A stretch of DNA of 64,000 nucleotides, taken from contig JBJXEA010000003.1 in assembly GCA_046155285.1 (NCBI GenBank), positions 44,957 through 108,956 of the forward strand, in the 5' to 3' direction. The notes under the pieces were generated by a model. That model had not been told where the DNA came from, did not search any database, and worked only from the letters and a program-made list of their open reading frames with translations. Below are positions 17,322-26,800 of this stretch, in pieces. The position numbers were made by a program, and so were the translations under genes. How positions within the stretch are numbered: the first letter of the stretch is position 1; each line of letters begins with the position of its first letter. The DNA is from CAILHX01 sp046155285. Lineage in GTDB: Bacteria > Pseudomonadota > Gammaproteobacteria > Burkholderiales > Methylophilaceae.

Positions 17322-19841
17322 ATGCAAAAAATCGAGAAGACTAATACCAAAAACAATAACGCAAAAAACAAAACGGCCACCACACTGGAGTACGACAGCC
17401 CAGCCATGGATAAAGCCGGCATTGCCCGCTCACTGGCTAACCACCTCACACTCACCATCAGCAAACACCCCGCTTCTGCCACCACGCGCGACTGGTTTGA
17501 CAGCGCCGCACTCACAATTAGAGACAGAATGGTGGAGCGCTGGATGGAATCCATGCAGCGTTATTACAACAAAGACGCCAAGCGCATTTACTATTTGTCA
17601 CTCGAGTTTTTAGTCGGGCGCACTTTCAGCAATGCGGTACTCAATCTCGATATTGACGAAGAGCTCAAGCAGGCGCTGTACGAAGTCGGGCAAGACATGG
17701 AGGCCGTTTCCAACATTGAATTTGATGCTGCGCTCGGCAACGGCGGTTTAGGGCGTTTAGCCGCGTGTTTCCTGGACTCCATGGCCACGCTCGATCTGCC
17801 CTGCTATGGCTACGGCATACGCTATGAATACGGCATGTTCCGCCAGCACATTGAAGGCGGCGAGCAAAAAGAAACGCCCGACAACTGGCTGCGCTACGGC
17901 AACCCGTGGGAATTCAAACGCCCGGAAGTGCGCTATATAGTCAAGTTTCACGGCCATGTGGTGCAACATCACGAAGCCAATGGCAGCATCCGACATCATT
18001 GGGAAGACACGGAAAACATCATCGCCATGGCGTTTGACACGCCAGTGCCTGGCTATGGCGGCAAGACCGTCAACAATATGCGGTTGTGGTCTGCGCAATC
18101 ACCGCAAGATTTCAACCTGCGCCAGTTCAATCAGGGCAATTATATGCAGGCGGTGGCGGACAAAAACGAGTCCGAGAATATTTCCAAGGTTCTCTATCCA
18201 GACGACTCCACCGACATGGGCAGAGAGCTGCGTCTGAAGCAGCAATACTTCTTCGTCAGCGCCTCGCTGCAAGACATCATGCTGCGCTACAAAAAGCATC
18301 ATGAAAACTGGGATGCGCTGCCAGACTGTGTCGCCATCCAGCTCAACGACACGCACCCGTCCATCTCGGTGGCGGAAATGATGCGGCTGCTGGTAGACGA
18401 ACACCAGCAGCCTTGGGATTACGCTTGGGGTTTGACCACGCGCATCTTCTCCTACACCAACCACACGCTTTTGCCAGAAGCCCTGGAAACCTGGCCGGTG
18501 GGTGTATTTGAATCTTTGCTGCCGCGCCATTTGGAAATTATTTACGAGATCAACCACCACTTTTTGCAAGAAGTCGCGCACCACTTCCCCGGTGACACCG
18601 ACATCCTGCGCCGCATGTCCATCATTCAGGAAGACAATGGCCGCCGCGTGCGCATGGCGCATCTGGCGGTGGTCGGCAGCCATACCGTCAACGGCGTAGC
18701 GCGGATTCACACCGAGTTGATGAAAACCACCATCTTTGCGGATTTCCACAAGATGTCGCCTAAGAAAATCATCAACATGACCAACGGCATTACACCGCGG
18801 CGCTGGTTGAATCAAGCCAACCGTGGGCTTGCCAGCCTCATTAGTTCGAAAATAGGCAAAGGCTGGGTGGCCGATTTAGATCAATTACAAAAGCTGCGCC
18901 CATTCGCCAACGACGCCAAATTCTGCGATGAATTCCGCGCCATTAAACGCGCTAATAAAGTACGCTTGGCCGAATTGATCAAACGCAAAAACGGCATCAT
19001 CGTCAATCCTGATTCGCTATTCGACGTGCAAATCAAGCGCATCCATGAATACAAGCGCCAGTTACTCAACGTGCTGCACATCATCACCCTGTACAACCGC
19101 ATCCGCATGGGCACGCACCCCAACGTTGCGCCGCGCACCGTCATCATCGCTGGTAAAGCCGCGCCGGCTTACGTCATGGCCAAACGCATCATTCGCCTCA
19201 TCAACGACATCGCCGAAGTGGTCAACAATGACCCCGCCGTAGGCGACAAGCTGAAAGTGGTGTTCATTGCCAACTACGACGTCTCCAATGCGGAAAGAAT
19301 CGCTCCGGCGGCAGATTTATCCGAGCAAATTTCGACAGCGGGAACTGAGGCCTCCGGCACTGGCAATATGAAAATGGCGCTCAACGGCGCACTCACGATA
19401 GGCACGCTGGACGGGGCTAACGTCGAAATCATGGAAGAAGTAGGACCGGAAAACATCTTCATCTTTGGTCTGACAGTTCCAGAAGTAGAAAAACTCTACC
19501 GCGATGGCTATAACTCTTGGGACTACGTGCACGCCAACGCCGAACTCAAGCTGGTGATGGATATGCTGGCATCCGGCTTCTTCTCGCCAGAAGAACCACA
19601 CCGCTTCCAACCCATTGTGGACGCGCTACTGACGCATAACGACCACTATTTGCTGACAGCAGATTATGCCACCTACATCGCTGCACAAGATCGCGTGGGC
19701 GAGCTGTATCAAAAGCCTGCAGAATGGACAAAGCGGGCTATTCTCAACGTCGCGGGGATGGGTAAGTTTTCTAGCGACAGAACCATCAAAGAATACGCAG
19801 AACAGATTTGGCACGCGAAACCGGTAGTAGTAGACAAATAA
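17322..19841 (+). CDS. glgP: Glycogen/alpha-glucan phosphorylase
   Basis: An 839-residue GT35 phosphorylase that releases glucose 1-phosphate from the non-reducing ends of glycogen or maltodextrin. The pyridoxal phosphate motif Glu-Ala-Ser-Gly-Thr-Gly-Asn-Met-Lys-Met is complete, with the cofactor lysine at 684. The early GNGGLGRLAACFLDS and the TNGITPRRWL segment are also intact. The first 35 residues are Lys/Asn/Thr-rich and not part of the core. The ATG follows a GGGAGC ribosome-binding site. No other glycogen gene is in the window, so it is separately placed. MalP is an alternative name. Confidence 0.96.
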   Translation: MQKIEKTNTKNNNAKNKTATTLEYDSPAMDKAGIARSLANHLTLTISKHPASATTRDWFDSAALTIRDRMVERWMESMQRYYNKDAKRIYYLSLEFLVGRTFSNAVLNLDIDEELKQALYEVGQDMEAVSNIEFDAALGNGGLGRLAACFLDSMATLDLPCYGYGIRYEYGMFRQHIEGGEQKETPDNWLRYGNPWEFKRPEVRYIVKFHGHVVQHHEANGSIRHHWEDTENIIAMAFDTPVPGYGGKTVNNMRLWSAQSPQDFNLRQFNQGNYMQAVADKNESENISKVLYPDDSTDMGRELRLKQQYFFVSASLQDIMLRYKKHHENWDALPDCVAIQLNDTHPSISVAEMMRLLVDEHQQPWDYAWGLTTRIFSYTNHTLLPEALETWPVGVFESLLPRHLEIIYEINHHFLQEVAHHFPGDTDILRRMSIIQEDNGRRVRMAHLAVVGSHTVNGVARIHTELMKTTIFADFHKMSPKKIINMTNGITPRRWLNQANRGLASLISSKIGKGWVADLDQLQKLRPFANDAKFCDEFRAIKRANKVRLAELIKRKNGIIVNPDSLFDVQIKRIHEYKRQLLNVLHIITLYNRIRMGTHPNVAPRTVIIAGKAAPAYVMAKRIIRLINDIAEVVNNDPAVGDKLKVVFIANYDVSNAERIAPAADLSEQISTAGTEASGTGNMKMALNGALTIGTLDGANVEIMEEVGPENIFIFGLTVPEVEKLYRDGYNSWDYVHANAELKLVMDMLASGFFSPEEPHRFQPIVDALLTHNDHYLLTADYATYIAAQDRVGELYQKPAEWTKRAILNVAGMGKFSSDRTIKEYAEQIWHAKPVVVDK

Positions 19842-19848
19842 GAAGCAC

Positions 19849-20030
19849 CGCCATACCCGCGAAGGGTGTAGCAGGGGTTTCGCACAGCATGCTGTACGCC
19901 TGCGTAACCATAGGCTTATGCAGAAGCCTACGCGCCCTGCAAGGGGGTATCCAGTCAAGTCAAAAAGGGATGACCAGATGCAATGCACTCCATTGATGTT
20001 TGTCTGGATTCCCGTCTACACGGGAATGAC
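19849..20030. repeat. Composite repeat: family C element with nested module F (copy 1)
   Basis: The ends are a degenerate form of the family C palindrome (GGATTCCC ... GGGAATGAC at the right). The loop of the left hairpin is expanded by a module of about 80 bp (19862-19943), with GCAGGGGTTTCGCACAGC at one end and CTACGCGCCCTGCAA at the other. The same composite, in reverse orientation, is at 62429-62609. Short reading frames inside it are artefacts. Confidence 0.75.
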
Positions 20031-20043
20031 GATGTTAGAGGCG

Positions 20044-20421
20044 CTACTCCCCCAAAAACCGAATAATATGCCGCCGCTGGCGTTTGGTTGGCCGCCCCTC
20101 ACCGCGCTCGCGAACCCCCATTGGCTGACTCAACGCCATTTCCGCCCGTTTTTGCTGGCTGGCGGGCGTTTCTTCATACAGCAAAGCCGCCTCTGGCGCA
20201 CCGCGCCGCTGTGCCGAAATCCCTGTCACCAGCACTTCCAGCATTTCGTCGCCACGACGAACTCTCAACAGCAACCCTAAACGCATCTCCTTGGCTGGCT
20301 TAGCTCGCACACCATCCACATGCACCTTGCCGCTCTCAATCGCCGCAATCGCCAACGCCCGCGTCTTGAAAAACCGCGCCGCCCACAGCCATTTGTCTAG
20401 CCTTACTTTGTCGGTGTCCAA
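20044..20421 (-). CDS. hslR: Ribosome-associated heat shock protein Hsp15 (S4 domain)
   Basis: About 125 residues with an N-terminal S4 RNA-binding domain (VRLDKWLWAARFFKTRALA, then GKVHVDG) and a basic C-terminal tail ending RPTKRQRRHIIRFLGE. Hsp15 binds free 50S subunits carrying a nascent chain and helps recycle stalled subunits. No ATG is available. The TTG at 20421 puts Lys-Val-Arg-Leu-Asp-Lys next to the N-terminus as in the family and lies just outside a dispersed repeat. A TTG at 20442 is inside the repeat. The repeat supplies a GGGGGTGG run that could serve as the ribosome-binding site. Confidence 0.88.
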   Translation of the reverse strand: MDTDKVRLDKWLWAARFFKTRALAIAAIESGKVHVDGVRAKPAKEMRLGLLLRVRRGDEMLEVLVTGISAQRRGAPEAALLYEETPASQQKRAEMALSQPMGVRERGEGRPTKRQRRHIIRFLGE

Positions 20422-20424
20422 ATC

Positions 20425-20542
20425 AAACCACCCCCGCCGCAAGCGGCGACCCCTCCTTAAAAAGGTGGGGAGGACAAACTATCCCCCACGCCATCATCCC
20501 CTCCTTATCAAGGAGTGGTGACGCAAAGCGCCGGGGTGGTTT
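20425..20542. repeat. Dispersed inverted repeat, variant of family A, between hslR and moaE
   Basis: The element opens with AAACCACCCCC and closes with CCGGGGTGGTTT, with internal CCCCTCCTT words and GGTGGGGAGG or AAGGAGTGG partners. It touches the translation start region of hslR on one side and lies 11 bp from the moaE stop on the other. Confidence 0.7.
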
Positions 20543-20553
20543 CACCACCGTAC

Positions 20554-21006
20554 CTATATCTCCCACCGTGTTAGCGCCTCGTCGTCACTCACCTTCGCCT
20601 CCACCCAGCGCTCACCTTGCGGCGTGGCTTCTTTTTTCCAGAATGGGGCGGAAGTTTTAAGGAAATCCATGACGAATTCGCAAGCCGCAAACGCTTCGCC
20701 GCGATGTGCACTGGTGACAGCTACCAAAACGATTTGGTCGGTAGGTTCGAGCGTGCCGATGCGATGAATGATGAGGGTGTCGAAAATATCCCAACGCGCT
20801 TGGGCTTGCACTTCAATGTCTTGCAGCGCCTTCTCCGTCATGCCCGGATAGTGTTCCAGCGTCATGGTGGACACCGCGCTACCGTCATTCACATCACGCA
20901 TCTGGCCGATAAAACTGACGACCGCGCCGATGTCAGGGCGAGCAAGGCGTAGCGCGGTGATTTCGGCGCCGGTGTCGAAGTCTTCTATTTGGATGCGAAC
21001 TGTCAT
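20554..21006 (-). CDS. moaE: Molybdopterin synthase catalytic subunit
   Basis: A 150-residue large subunit of molybdopterin synthase, which inserts the dithiolene sulfurs into precursor Z using thiocarboxylated MoaD. Family features are GAVVSFIGQMRDVN near residue 30, LEHYPGMTEK, HRIGTLEPTDQIV, and the active-site region HRGEAFAACEFVMDFLKTSAPFWKKE. The frame stays open upstream, but that stretch is translated repeat. The ATG at 21006 gives the normal N-terminus. moaD lies upstream in the same direction, separated by a family B repeat. Confidence 0.95.
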   Translation of the reverse strand: MTVRIQIEDFDTGAEITALRLARPDIGAVVSFIGQMRDVNDGSAVSTMTLEHYPGMTEKALQDIEVQAQARWDIFDTLIIHRIGTLEPTDQIVLVAVTSAHRGEAFAACEFVMDFLKTSAPFWKKEATPQGERWVEAKVSDDEALTRWEI

Positions 21007-21016
21007 AAATAGTCCT

Positions 21017-21090
21017 GTAGGAGCGCCGCCCTCGGCGCGATGAATTTGGCACACTAGAAAATGCTATCGGGGCGAGGGCGCCCCTCCTAC
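21017..21090. repeat. Dispersed inverted repeat, family B copy 1 (between moaD and moaE)
   Basis: GTAGGAGCGCCGCCCTCGG faces a CGGGGCGAGGGCGCCCCTCCTAC end. Three more copies are at 28432-28494, 47313-47370 and 61520-61582. In mRNA it would form a long GC-rich hairpin between moaD and moaE. Confidence 0.85.
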
Positions 21091-21091
21091 A

Positions 21092-21337
21092 TTACCCCCC
21101 GGTCACCGGCGGGAAAAACGCCACTTCGTCACCCGCTTGAACCACAGCATCATCCGCTACCAATACCTGATTCACCGCGGCGCGGATTTGTTTGCAACCA
21201 TCAAACTGCTCTTGCCACACCCCGCCGCGCGCCGCCAATGTTGCCATCAAGTCTTTAACCGTAGCGACTGGCAAATCCACATCTTCATTCGCCACGCCTA
21301 AACCTTCGCGCAGACTGGCAAAATACAATAATTTCAC
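21092..21337 (-). CDS. moaD: Molybdopterin synthase sulfur carrier subunit
   Basis: An 81-residue ubiquitin-fold sulfur carrier ending in Phe-Phe-Pro-Pro-Val-Thr-Gly-Gly. The terminal Gly-Gly is the site of adenylation and thiocarboxylation. The start is GTG, and its last bases overlap the TGA of the upstream 58-codon gene as GTGA, so translation is probably coupled. The stop is next to a family B repeat that separates it from moaE. Confidence 0.95.
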   Translation of the reverse strand: MKLLYFASLREGLGVANEDVDLPVATVKDLMATLAARGGVWQEQFDGCKQIRAAVNQVLVADDAVVQAGDEVAFFPPVTGG

Positions 21338-21510
21338 AGCCCCAAATCCTCGTCCGTCACCGCGCCGCGCTTGCCGCTGATGGCTTCCATCATCAGTTGC
21401 ATGGCTTTTTGCTTGGTCGTTTCATCGTCCATCGCTTTGGAGCTAAAAGTAATACCAAAGCGCATGGCGTATTGCTGTATCAACATAATTACACCGCGTT
21501 CGTCTTCCAT
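21334..21510 (-). CDS. Small conserved-looking protein between rmuC and moaD, unknown
   Basis: A 58-residue reading frame whose ATG directly follows the rmuC TAA and whose TGA overlaps the moaD GTG. The fit leaves no spare bases on either side, which supports a real, coupled gene. The protein is soluble, with many Met, Gln and acidic residues; it starts Met-Glu-Asp-Glu-Arg-Gly and ends Asp-Glu-Asp-Leu-Gly-Leu. It has no cysteine or membrane segment. I do not recognise the family. Its place suggests a role linked to molybdopterin synthesis, but nothing in the sequence shows this. Confidence 0.7.
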   Translation of the reverse strand: MEDERGVIMLIQQYAMRFGITFSSKAMDDETTKQKAMQLMMEAISGKRGAVTDEDLGL

Positions 21511-22725
21511 TTATTGCTCATCCTCTGCGCTGGGTAACGCGGTTAATCCTGGCTCTCCGGCCAATTCCACCGCCTCAATCTTGGCGAATCTATCGGTGAT
21601 TTTTTTGCTGCTGATATGCACGTCATCCACGTCTTTGCTGGCTTGGCGGATGTGGTCGGCGAGCTTTTTCATGCGCTCGTCGAAGCGCACAAAATCCTTG
21701 CCCAGCTTGCCGAGTTCGTCTTGAATGATGTGCACCTGTTTGCGCGTTTCGGTGTCTTTCAGCACTGCGCGTGCAGTGTTCAACACCGCCATCAGCGTGG
21801 TCGGCGAGACTATCCACACCCGCCGTTTTTGCGCGTAATCCACGATGTCACGATGATGCGCGTGAATCTCGGCGAACACCGCCTCCGCCGGAATGAACAT
21901 CACCGCGCCGTCGCTGGTTTCATTGGCGATGATGTATTTGCTGGCGATGTCGTCCACGTGCTTCTTCACGCCAGCCTTGAATATGGCCGGACTAGTGCGA
22001 TCTGCACCTTCGGCAAACATGCGCTCGTAGTTTTCCAGCGGAAATTTGGAATCCACCGCCACCATGCCCGTCGGCTCTGGCAGCTTGAGTACGCAATCCA
22101 CTCTGGTACCGTTAGAGAAGCTGTATTGAAACTCAAACGCCGCTTCCGGCAACAGATTACGCACCAGCCCTTCCAGCTGCACCTCGCCGAAAGCCCCGCG
22201 CGAGCGCTTGTCGCCTAGCAATTCCTGCAAACTGACCATGTTGGTGGTCAGGCCATCTATCTTCTTCTGCGCCTCGTCTATCGTCGCCAAACGCGCCATC
22301 ACATTAACGAAAGTCTCGTTGGTTTTCTTAAAACCTTCGTCCAGACGTTCGCTCACCTTGCCGCTGATTAAATCCAAACGAGCTTCCACGGCTTTATTCA
22401 GCGTTTCAAAGGTGGTATTGAGTTTTTCCAGCAGCGCCTCGCGGCTTTGGGTAAGATTTTCGGTTTGCGCCAATCGCAACGCCTGCATAGCATCGCGTGT
22501 GGCGTTGAGTTCTTGCGCCACGGAAACCCGCAATCTTTCTGACGAATCTTGTGTAGCCGCATTCAGCCTGTCGCCCAGCTTGTTCAAGCCGTCGTGCATA
22601 TCCACCAGCATGGCGCGGTGTTTTTCTTCCAGCTGGCTGCCCAGCATATTTCGCAGACGTAAACCCAGCCAGATAACGGCGAGCAAAGTGAGCAAAGAAA
22701 CAGCGGCAATAAGCGGTATCAACAT
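21511..22725 (-). CDS. rmuC: DNA recombination protein RmuC
   Basis: A 404-residue RmuC family protein. Residues 2-25 are a membrane anchor, 30-190 a long coiled coil with many Gln, Glu and Arg, and 195-370 the nuclease-like RmuC domain (RGAFGEVQLEGLVRNLLPE, then VDSKFPLENYERM and WIVSPTTLMAVLNTARAV). It is thought to limit inversions and rearrangements at short inverted repeats, which is of interest in a region so rich in them. It heads a minus-strand operon with the 58-codon gene and moaD. Confidence 0.95.
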   Translation of the reverse strand: MLIPLIAAVSLLTLLAVIWLGLRLRNMLGSQLEEKHRAMLVDMHDGLNKLGDRLNAATQDSSERLRVSVAQELNATRDAMQALRLAQTENLTQSREALLEKLNTTFETLNKAVEARLDLISGKVSERLDEGFKKTNETFVNVMARLATIDEAQKKIDGLTTNMVSLQELLGDKRSRGAFGEVQLEGLVRNLLPEAAFEFQYSFSNGTRVDCVLKLPEPTGMVAVDSKFPLENYERMFAEGADRTSPAIFKAGVKKHVDDIASKYIIANETSDGAVMFIPAEAVFAEIHAHHRDIVDYAQKRRVWIVSPTTLMAVLNTARAVLKDTETRKQVHIIQDELGKLGKDFVRFDERMKKLADHIRQASKDVDDVHISSKKITDRFAKIEAVELAGEPGLTALPSAEDEQ

Positions 22726-22770
22726 GTGTGAATTATACCGCTCAAAGCCGCTTTACAGGCCAGCGCCGAT

Positions 22771-23820
22771 ATGCAAAACTCGCACTCTATGAAATTTATA
22801 AAAATCGGCTTGGTCGTGTTGTTTGCAGTGCTGATCGCAGCATTCGTCATCAAAATCAATCCGCCCACTCCACCCGCTGTCACGCTCATTCCAGTCGAAA
22901 ATGAAGCCCGTACACTGGTCTCCAGTGCGCCTGTTACGCCCATTCCCTTGACGCTGAATGCCAATCCACAAAAAGCAGCGCTAGGTCAAAAACTGTTTTC
23001 TGAAACGCGTTTATCGCGCGACAACAGCATCAGTTGCGCTAGCTGCCACACCCTCTCCACCGGTGGCGTGGATGGCAAGCGTTATTCCACAGGCACAAAC
23101 GGCAAAATCAACAAGGTCAACACGCCTACGGTGCTGAATGCCGCGCTAGGTTTCCGCCAATTCTGGGATGGCCGCGCGGTGACACTGGAAGAGCAGGTGG
23201 AGTTGGTCCTCACGCTACCGGAGCAAATGAATTCGGACTGGGAAATCACGCTGGCTAAACTCAGAACTGATGCCAACTACACGCGGCAATTCGCAAAACT
23301 CTACGCTGACGGCCTTACCAAAGCCAATGTCGCCAACGCTATCGCTGAATTCGAGCGCACGCTCATCACCCCCAATGCGCGTTTTGACAAGTTTTTGCGC
23401 GGCGATGCCAACGCCATCAGCTTTCAGGAAAAAGAAGGTTTTGAAACCTTCAAGCGTTATGGCTGCGTGAGCTGCCACCAAGGCGTGCTGCTGGGCGGCA
23501 ATATGTTCGAGCGCATGGGCTCGGTGCGCGACTATTTCAAAGACCGCGGCAACATTCAGCCCGCAGACTTGGGACATTACAACGTGACGCACAATGAAAC
23601 ACACCGCTACTATTTCAAAGTCAGCAGCCTGCGCAACATCGAAAAAACCGCGCCCTATTTCCACGACGGCTCAGCTAAGACCATGGCAGAAGCCGTGGAA
23701 ACCATGGCTAAATACAACCTCGGCATCACCATGGCAAAACAAGACGTGAATAACATTGTGGCTTTCTTCAAAACGCTCACCGGCGATGCGCCAGCGCCAA
23801 TTCAAAGCAACCCTCTATGA
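22771..23820 (+). CDS. Di-haem cytochrome c peroxidase (MauG/CCP family)
   Basis: A 349-residue protein with an N-terminal membrane anchor (residues 8-28) that is probably not cleaved. Two haem c sites are present: Cys89-x-x-Cys92-His93 and Cys232-x-x-Cys235-His236. The FWDGRAVTLEEQV and LITPNARFDKFLRGD segments are typical of periplasmic peroxidases that reduce hydrogen peroxide with electrons from a small cytochrome. ATG codons at 22771 and 22789 are both possible, and neither has a strong ribosome-binding site. The stop overlaps the start of the hybrid kinase as ATGA, so the two products are made together. Confidence 0.92.
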   Translation: MQNSHSMKFIKIGLVVLFAVLIAAFVIKINPPTPPAVTLIPVENEARTLVSSAPVTPIPLTLNANPQKAALGQKLFSETRLSRDNSISCASCHTLSTGGVDGKRYSTGTNGKINKVNTPTVLNAALGFRQFWDGRAVTLEEQVELVLTLPEQMNSDWEITLAKLRTDANYTRQFAKLYADGLTKANVANAIAEFERTLITPNARFDKFLRGDANAISFQEKEGFETFKRYGCVSCHQGVLLGGNMFERMGSVRDYFKDRGNIQPADLGHYNVTHNETHRYYFKVSSLRNIEKTAPYFHDGSAKTMAEAVETMAKYNLGITMAKQDVNNIVAFFKTLTGDAPAPIQSNPL

Positions 23821-26800
23821 TTTCCTTGGACCGTATCAGCAAACACACGCGAATCATCACGTTGGGCTTGCTGGCCTTGGCGCTGTTAGCCTTCCTTTAC
23901 TTCAACACCCGCAATACGCACGCCGTACAGCAAGAAAACATACTGTCCACCCTGCAACAACTGTATGCGCTGGACGACCAACTCAATCAAGACATTCTCA
24001 AAACGCGTGCCGGCTTGCTGCTGCAATATGACACCATCAATACGGATATTCGGCAATTCACAGCAACGGCAGCGGCACTGCATGCGCTAACTACCGATAG
24101 CAGTGCAGTAGCGCAAGCCACGGAGTCCGCATTTAGAACAACCTTTGGGGTCAAGTTACAAGCCATCGAAAACTTCAAATCCGAATTCGCCGACTTGCGG
24201 AATTCGGTGTATTTACTACCGCATCTCAGCACGCTGCTGAAAGACAATCCCACAGCATTGCCTACCGAAACACTGGTGGCTGATTTGACTGCGCTTTATG
24301 TGGGTTCTGCCAGCGACTCGCTCACCATGCGCATTGGCAATTATCTGTCCATTCTCAATAGCTTGCGCCCGCAAGTGTCGCCCGCCTACAAAGAAGACTT
24401 CGAGGCTTTCATGTATCACGCCGACATTGTGATTAAAAACCGAGCTGAAGTCGCCGAATACATGGACGATATTTTTGAGCATCCTTTGCGCTCAGAGATC
24501 GACGCGATGCAGGCGGCCTATCGCCACGACATGAATGTTGATTCTGACCGTGCTGACCTCTACCGTAATTTCCTGATTGCGTTCTCCACTCTGTTGCTAG
24601 CCTATCTGGGCTGGGTGGGCGTGCGGCTGGAACGCGCCCAAGCAAAACAACTACAGACGCTGGGCGAGCAGATTAAAACCAGACAGGCGCTAGAAGCCAG
24701 TGAAATAAGTTTGCGCCATATGCTGGAGATTAGCCCCATTGCGGTACGCCTTTACAGTCAAGAGTCGCAAAAAATTGTCTACCTCAACCCTGCTTACATT
24801 GCAGTACACGAAGCCACCGAAGAGCAGCTGATGAGCATGCCGATTAGCCAGCTCTATGCCAACCAAAACGACTGGAAACAGGTAAAGGAAATCATGCGCC
24901 GCGGGCAAACGGTGCTGGATCGCCAGTTCCAACTCAATACCGTCAACGCTGGCTTCAAGTGGGTGTTGGCGTCTTATACCAACATCATGTACGCCGGTGA
25001 AATATGCAATCTGGGCTGGTTCTACGACGTCACCAAGCTACACGAAGCCAGAGAAGCCGCCGAACAAGCCAACAAAATGAAGAGCGAGTTTCTATCCACC
25101 GTCAGCCATGAAATCCGCACGCCGATGAACGGTGTCATCGGCATGACCGATTTGCTGCTGGACACGCCGCTGGATACGCACCAGATGGACTTGGCAAACA
25201 CCGTGCGCGACTCTGCTCACGCGCTGCTGGATGTCATCAACGACATTCTGGATTTCTCCAAGATTGAATCCGGCAAGCTGGAAATCGAAGAATCTGAATT
25301 CGTATTGCGCTCAACGGTGGAAGACAACTTGGATCTGCTTGCCAGCAAAGCGCGAGAGAAAAATTTATTACTAATCTCCGATATTGCCGAAGACATTCCC
25401 GCCACGCTGATTGGCGACGCTGGGCGCATCCGCCAGATTCTCATCAACTTGATTGGCAACGCCATTAAATTCACTCACAGCGGCGAAGTGGTGGTGCGCG
25501 CCAGCTTGAAAAAACAAAAAGGCAAGCGGCAACATATTTACATTGAAGTACAAGATACCGGCATTGGCCTTTCTCAAGTCAGCATCAACAAGCTATTCCA
25601 GCCATTCTCGCAAGCAGATAGCTCAATCACTCGCAAATATGGCGGCACCGGTTTGGGGCTTTCCATCTGCAAGCGCTTAGTGGAACTGATGCAAGGAGAA
25701 ATAGGAGTGAACAGCGAGGAAGGTCACGGCTCCACCTTCTGGTTTGAACTGCCGCTGCAATCTGGCAAAACACTAGAAACCGAGCCACTGCCAGTGGATG
25801 AGATTAGCCAGTCGCAAATACTCATTGTCAGTAACAGTAAGGCGCAGCAACAAGCGCTCGTGCGCCATTTGCAGCACTTTACAGTGTCCAACATACACAC
25901 CGCGACCAATGCTGCCGAAGCAGCGGCATTGCTTAATCAGCCACACCAGTTCAAGCTCGCCATCATCGCCGCACAACTGCCCGACGCTACAGCGCAAGAT
26001 TTACTCAATAACCTCATCCACAAGCCGCCCTGCATATTGCTCAGCAACGTGCTAATGCATGAGGAAATAGTCCTTGAGCAAGGTTTTGTTGGCGTACTGG
26101 TTCAGCCAGTGCGGCAGTCGTCCTTGTTCAACGTGGTTATCAACGCACTCCAAGGCAAAGCACCACAAGCACCAGCTATCAGAACCTTTAGCTACGACAA
26201 CAGCGTTCAAGTTAAGCGCTCTGAGTACCTGATTTTACTGGTAGAAGACAATGTCACCAACCAAAAGGTCGCGTCTTTGCTGCTCAACCAGCTAGGTTTC
26301 ACCATAGACATCGCCGAGCATGGTAGACAGGCGCTGGACATGCTTGCTAGGCCACATCCTTACGCTTTGGTGCTGATGGATTGCCAAATGCCGGTAATGG
26401 ATGGTTACCAGGCCACACGCAGCATCAGGCAGCTAGAACAGAGCAGTGGAGCGCATATCCCCATCATCGCCATGACCGCCAACGCCATGAAGCAAGACCG
26501 CGAAAAGTGTCTGGCGGTGGGCATGGATGACTACCTAGCAAAACCCATAGATCGCAAGCTATTGCAGCAGGCTTTGGAGAAATGGCTGCCCGACGCCAAA
26601 ATAGCAAGCGTGGAAAGCGCTGTTCCGGTATCAGTCAACAATCAAGATGCCGTTTTTGACGTTTCGCACCTCAAACAAATGCTGGGCGACGATGAGACCA
26701 TCATCCAGGAGCTATTGCAGATATTCATCTCGTCTACCGCGCCTATGCTGGATCAAATGGGTGCGGCGGTAGCTGCCCAACACTTTGCCGAAACTAAAAA

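Noticed and set aside
18099..18815. A 238-codon open frame antisense to glgP
   Set aside because: It lies entirely within a well-supported phosphorylase gene, has no family resemblance or ribosome-binding site, and is rich in His, Arg and Gln as expected of an antisense shadow.
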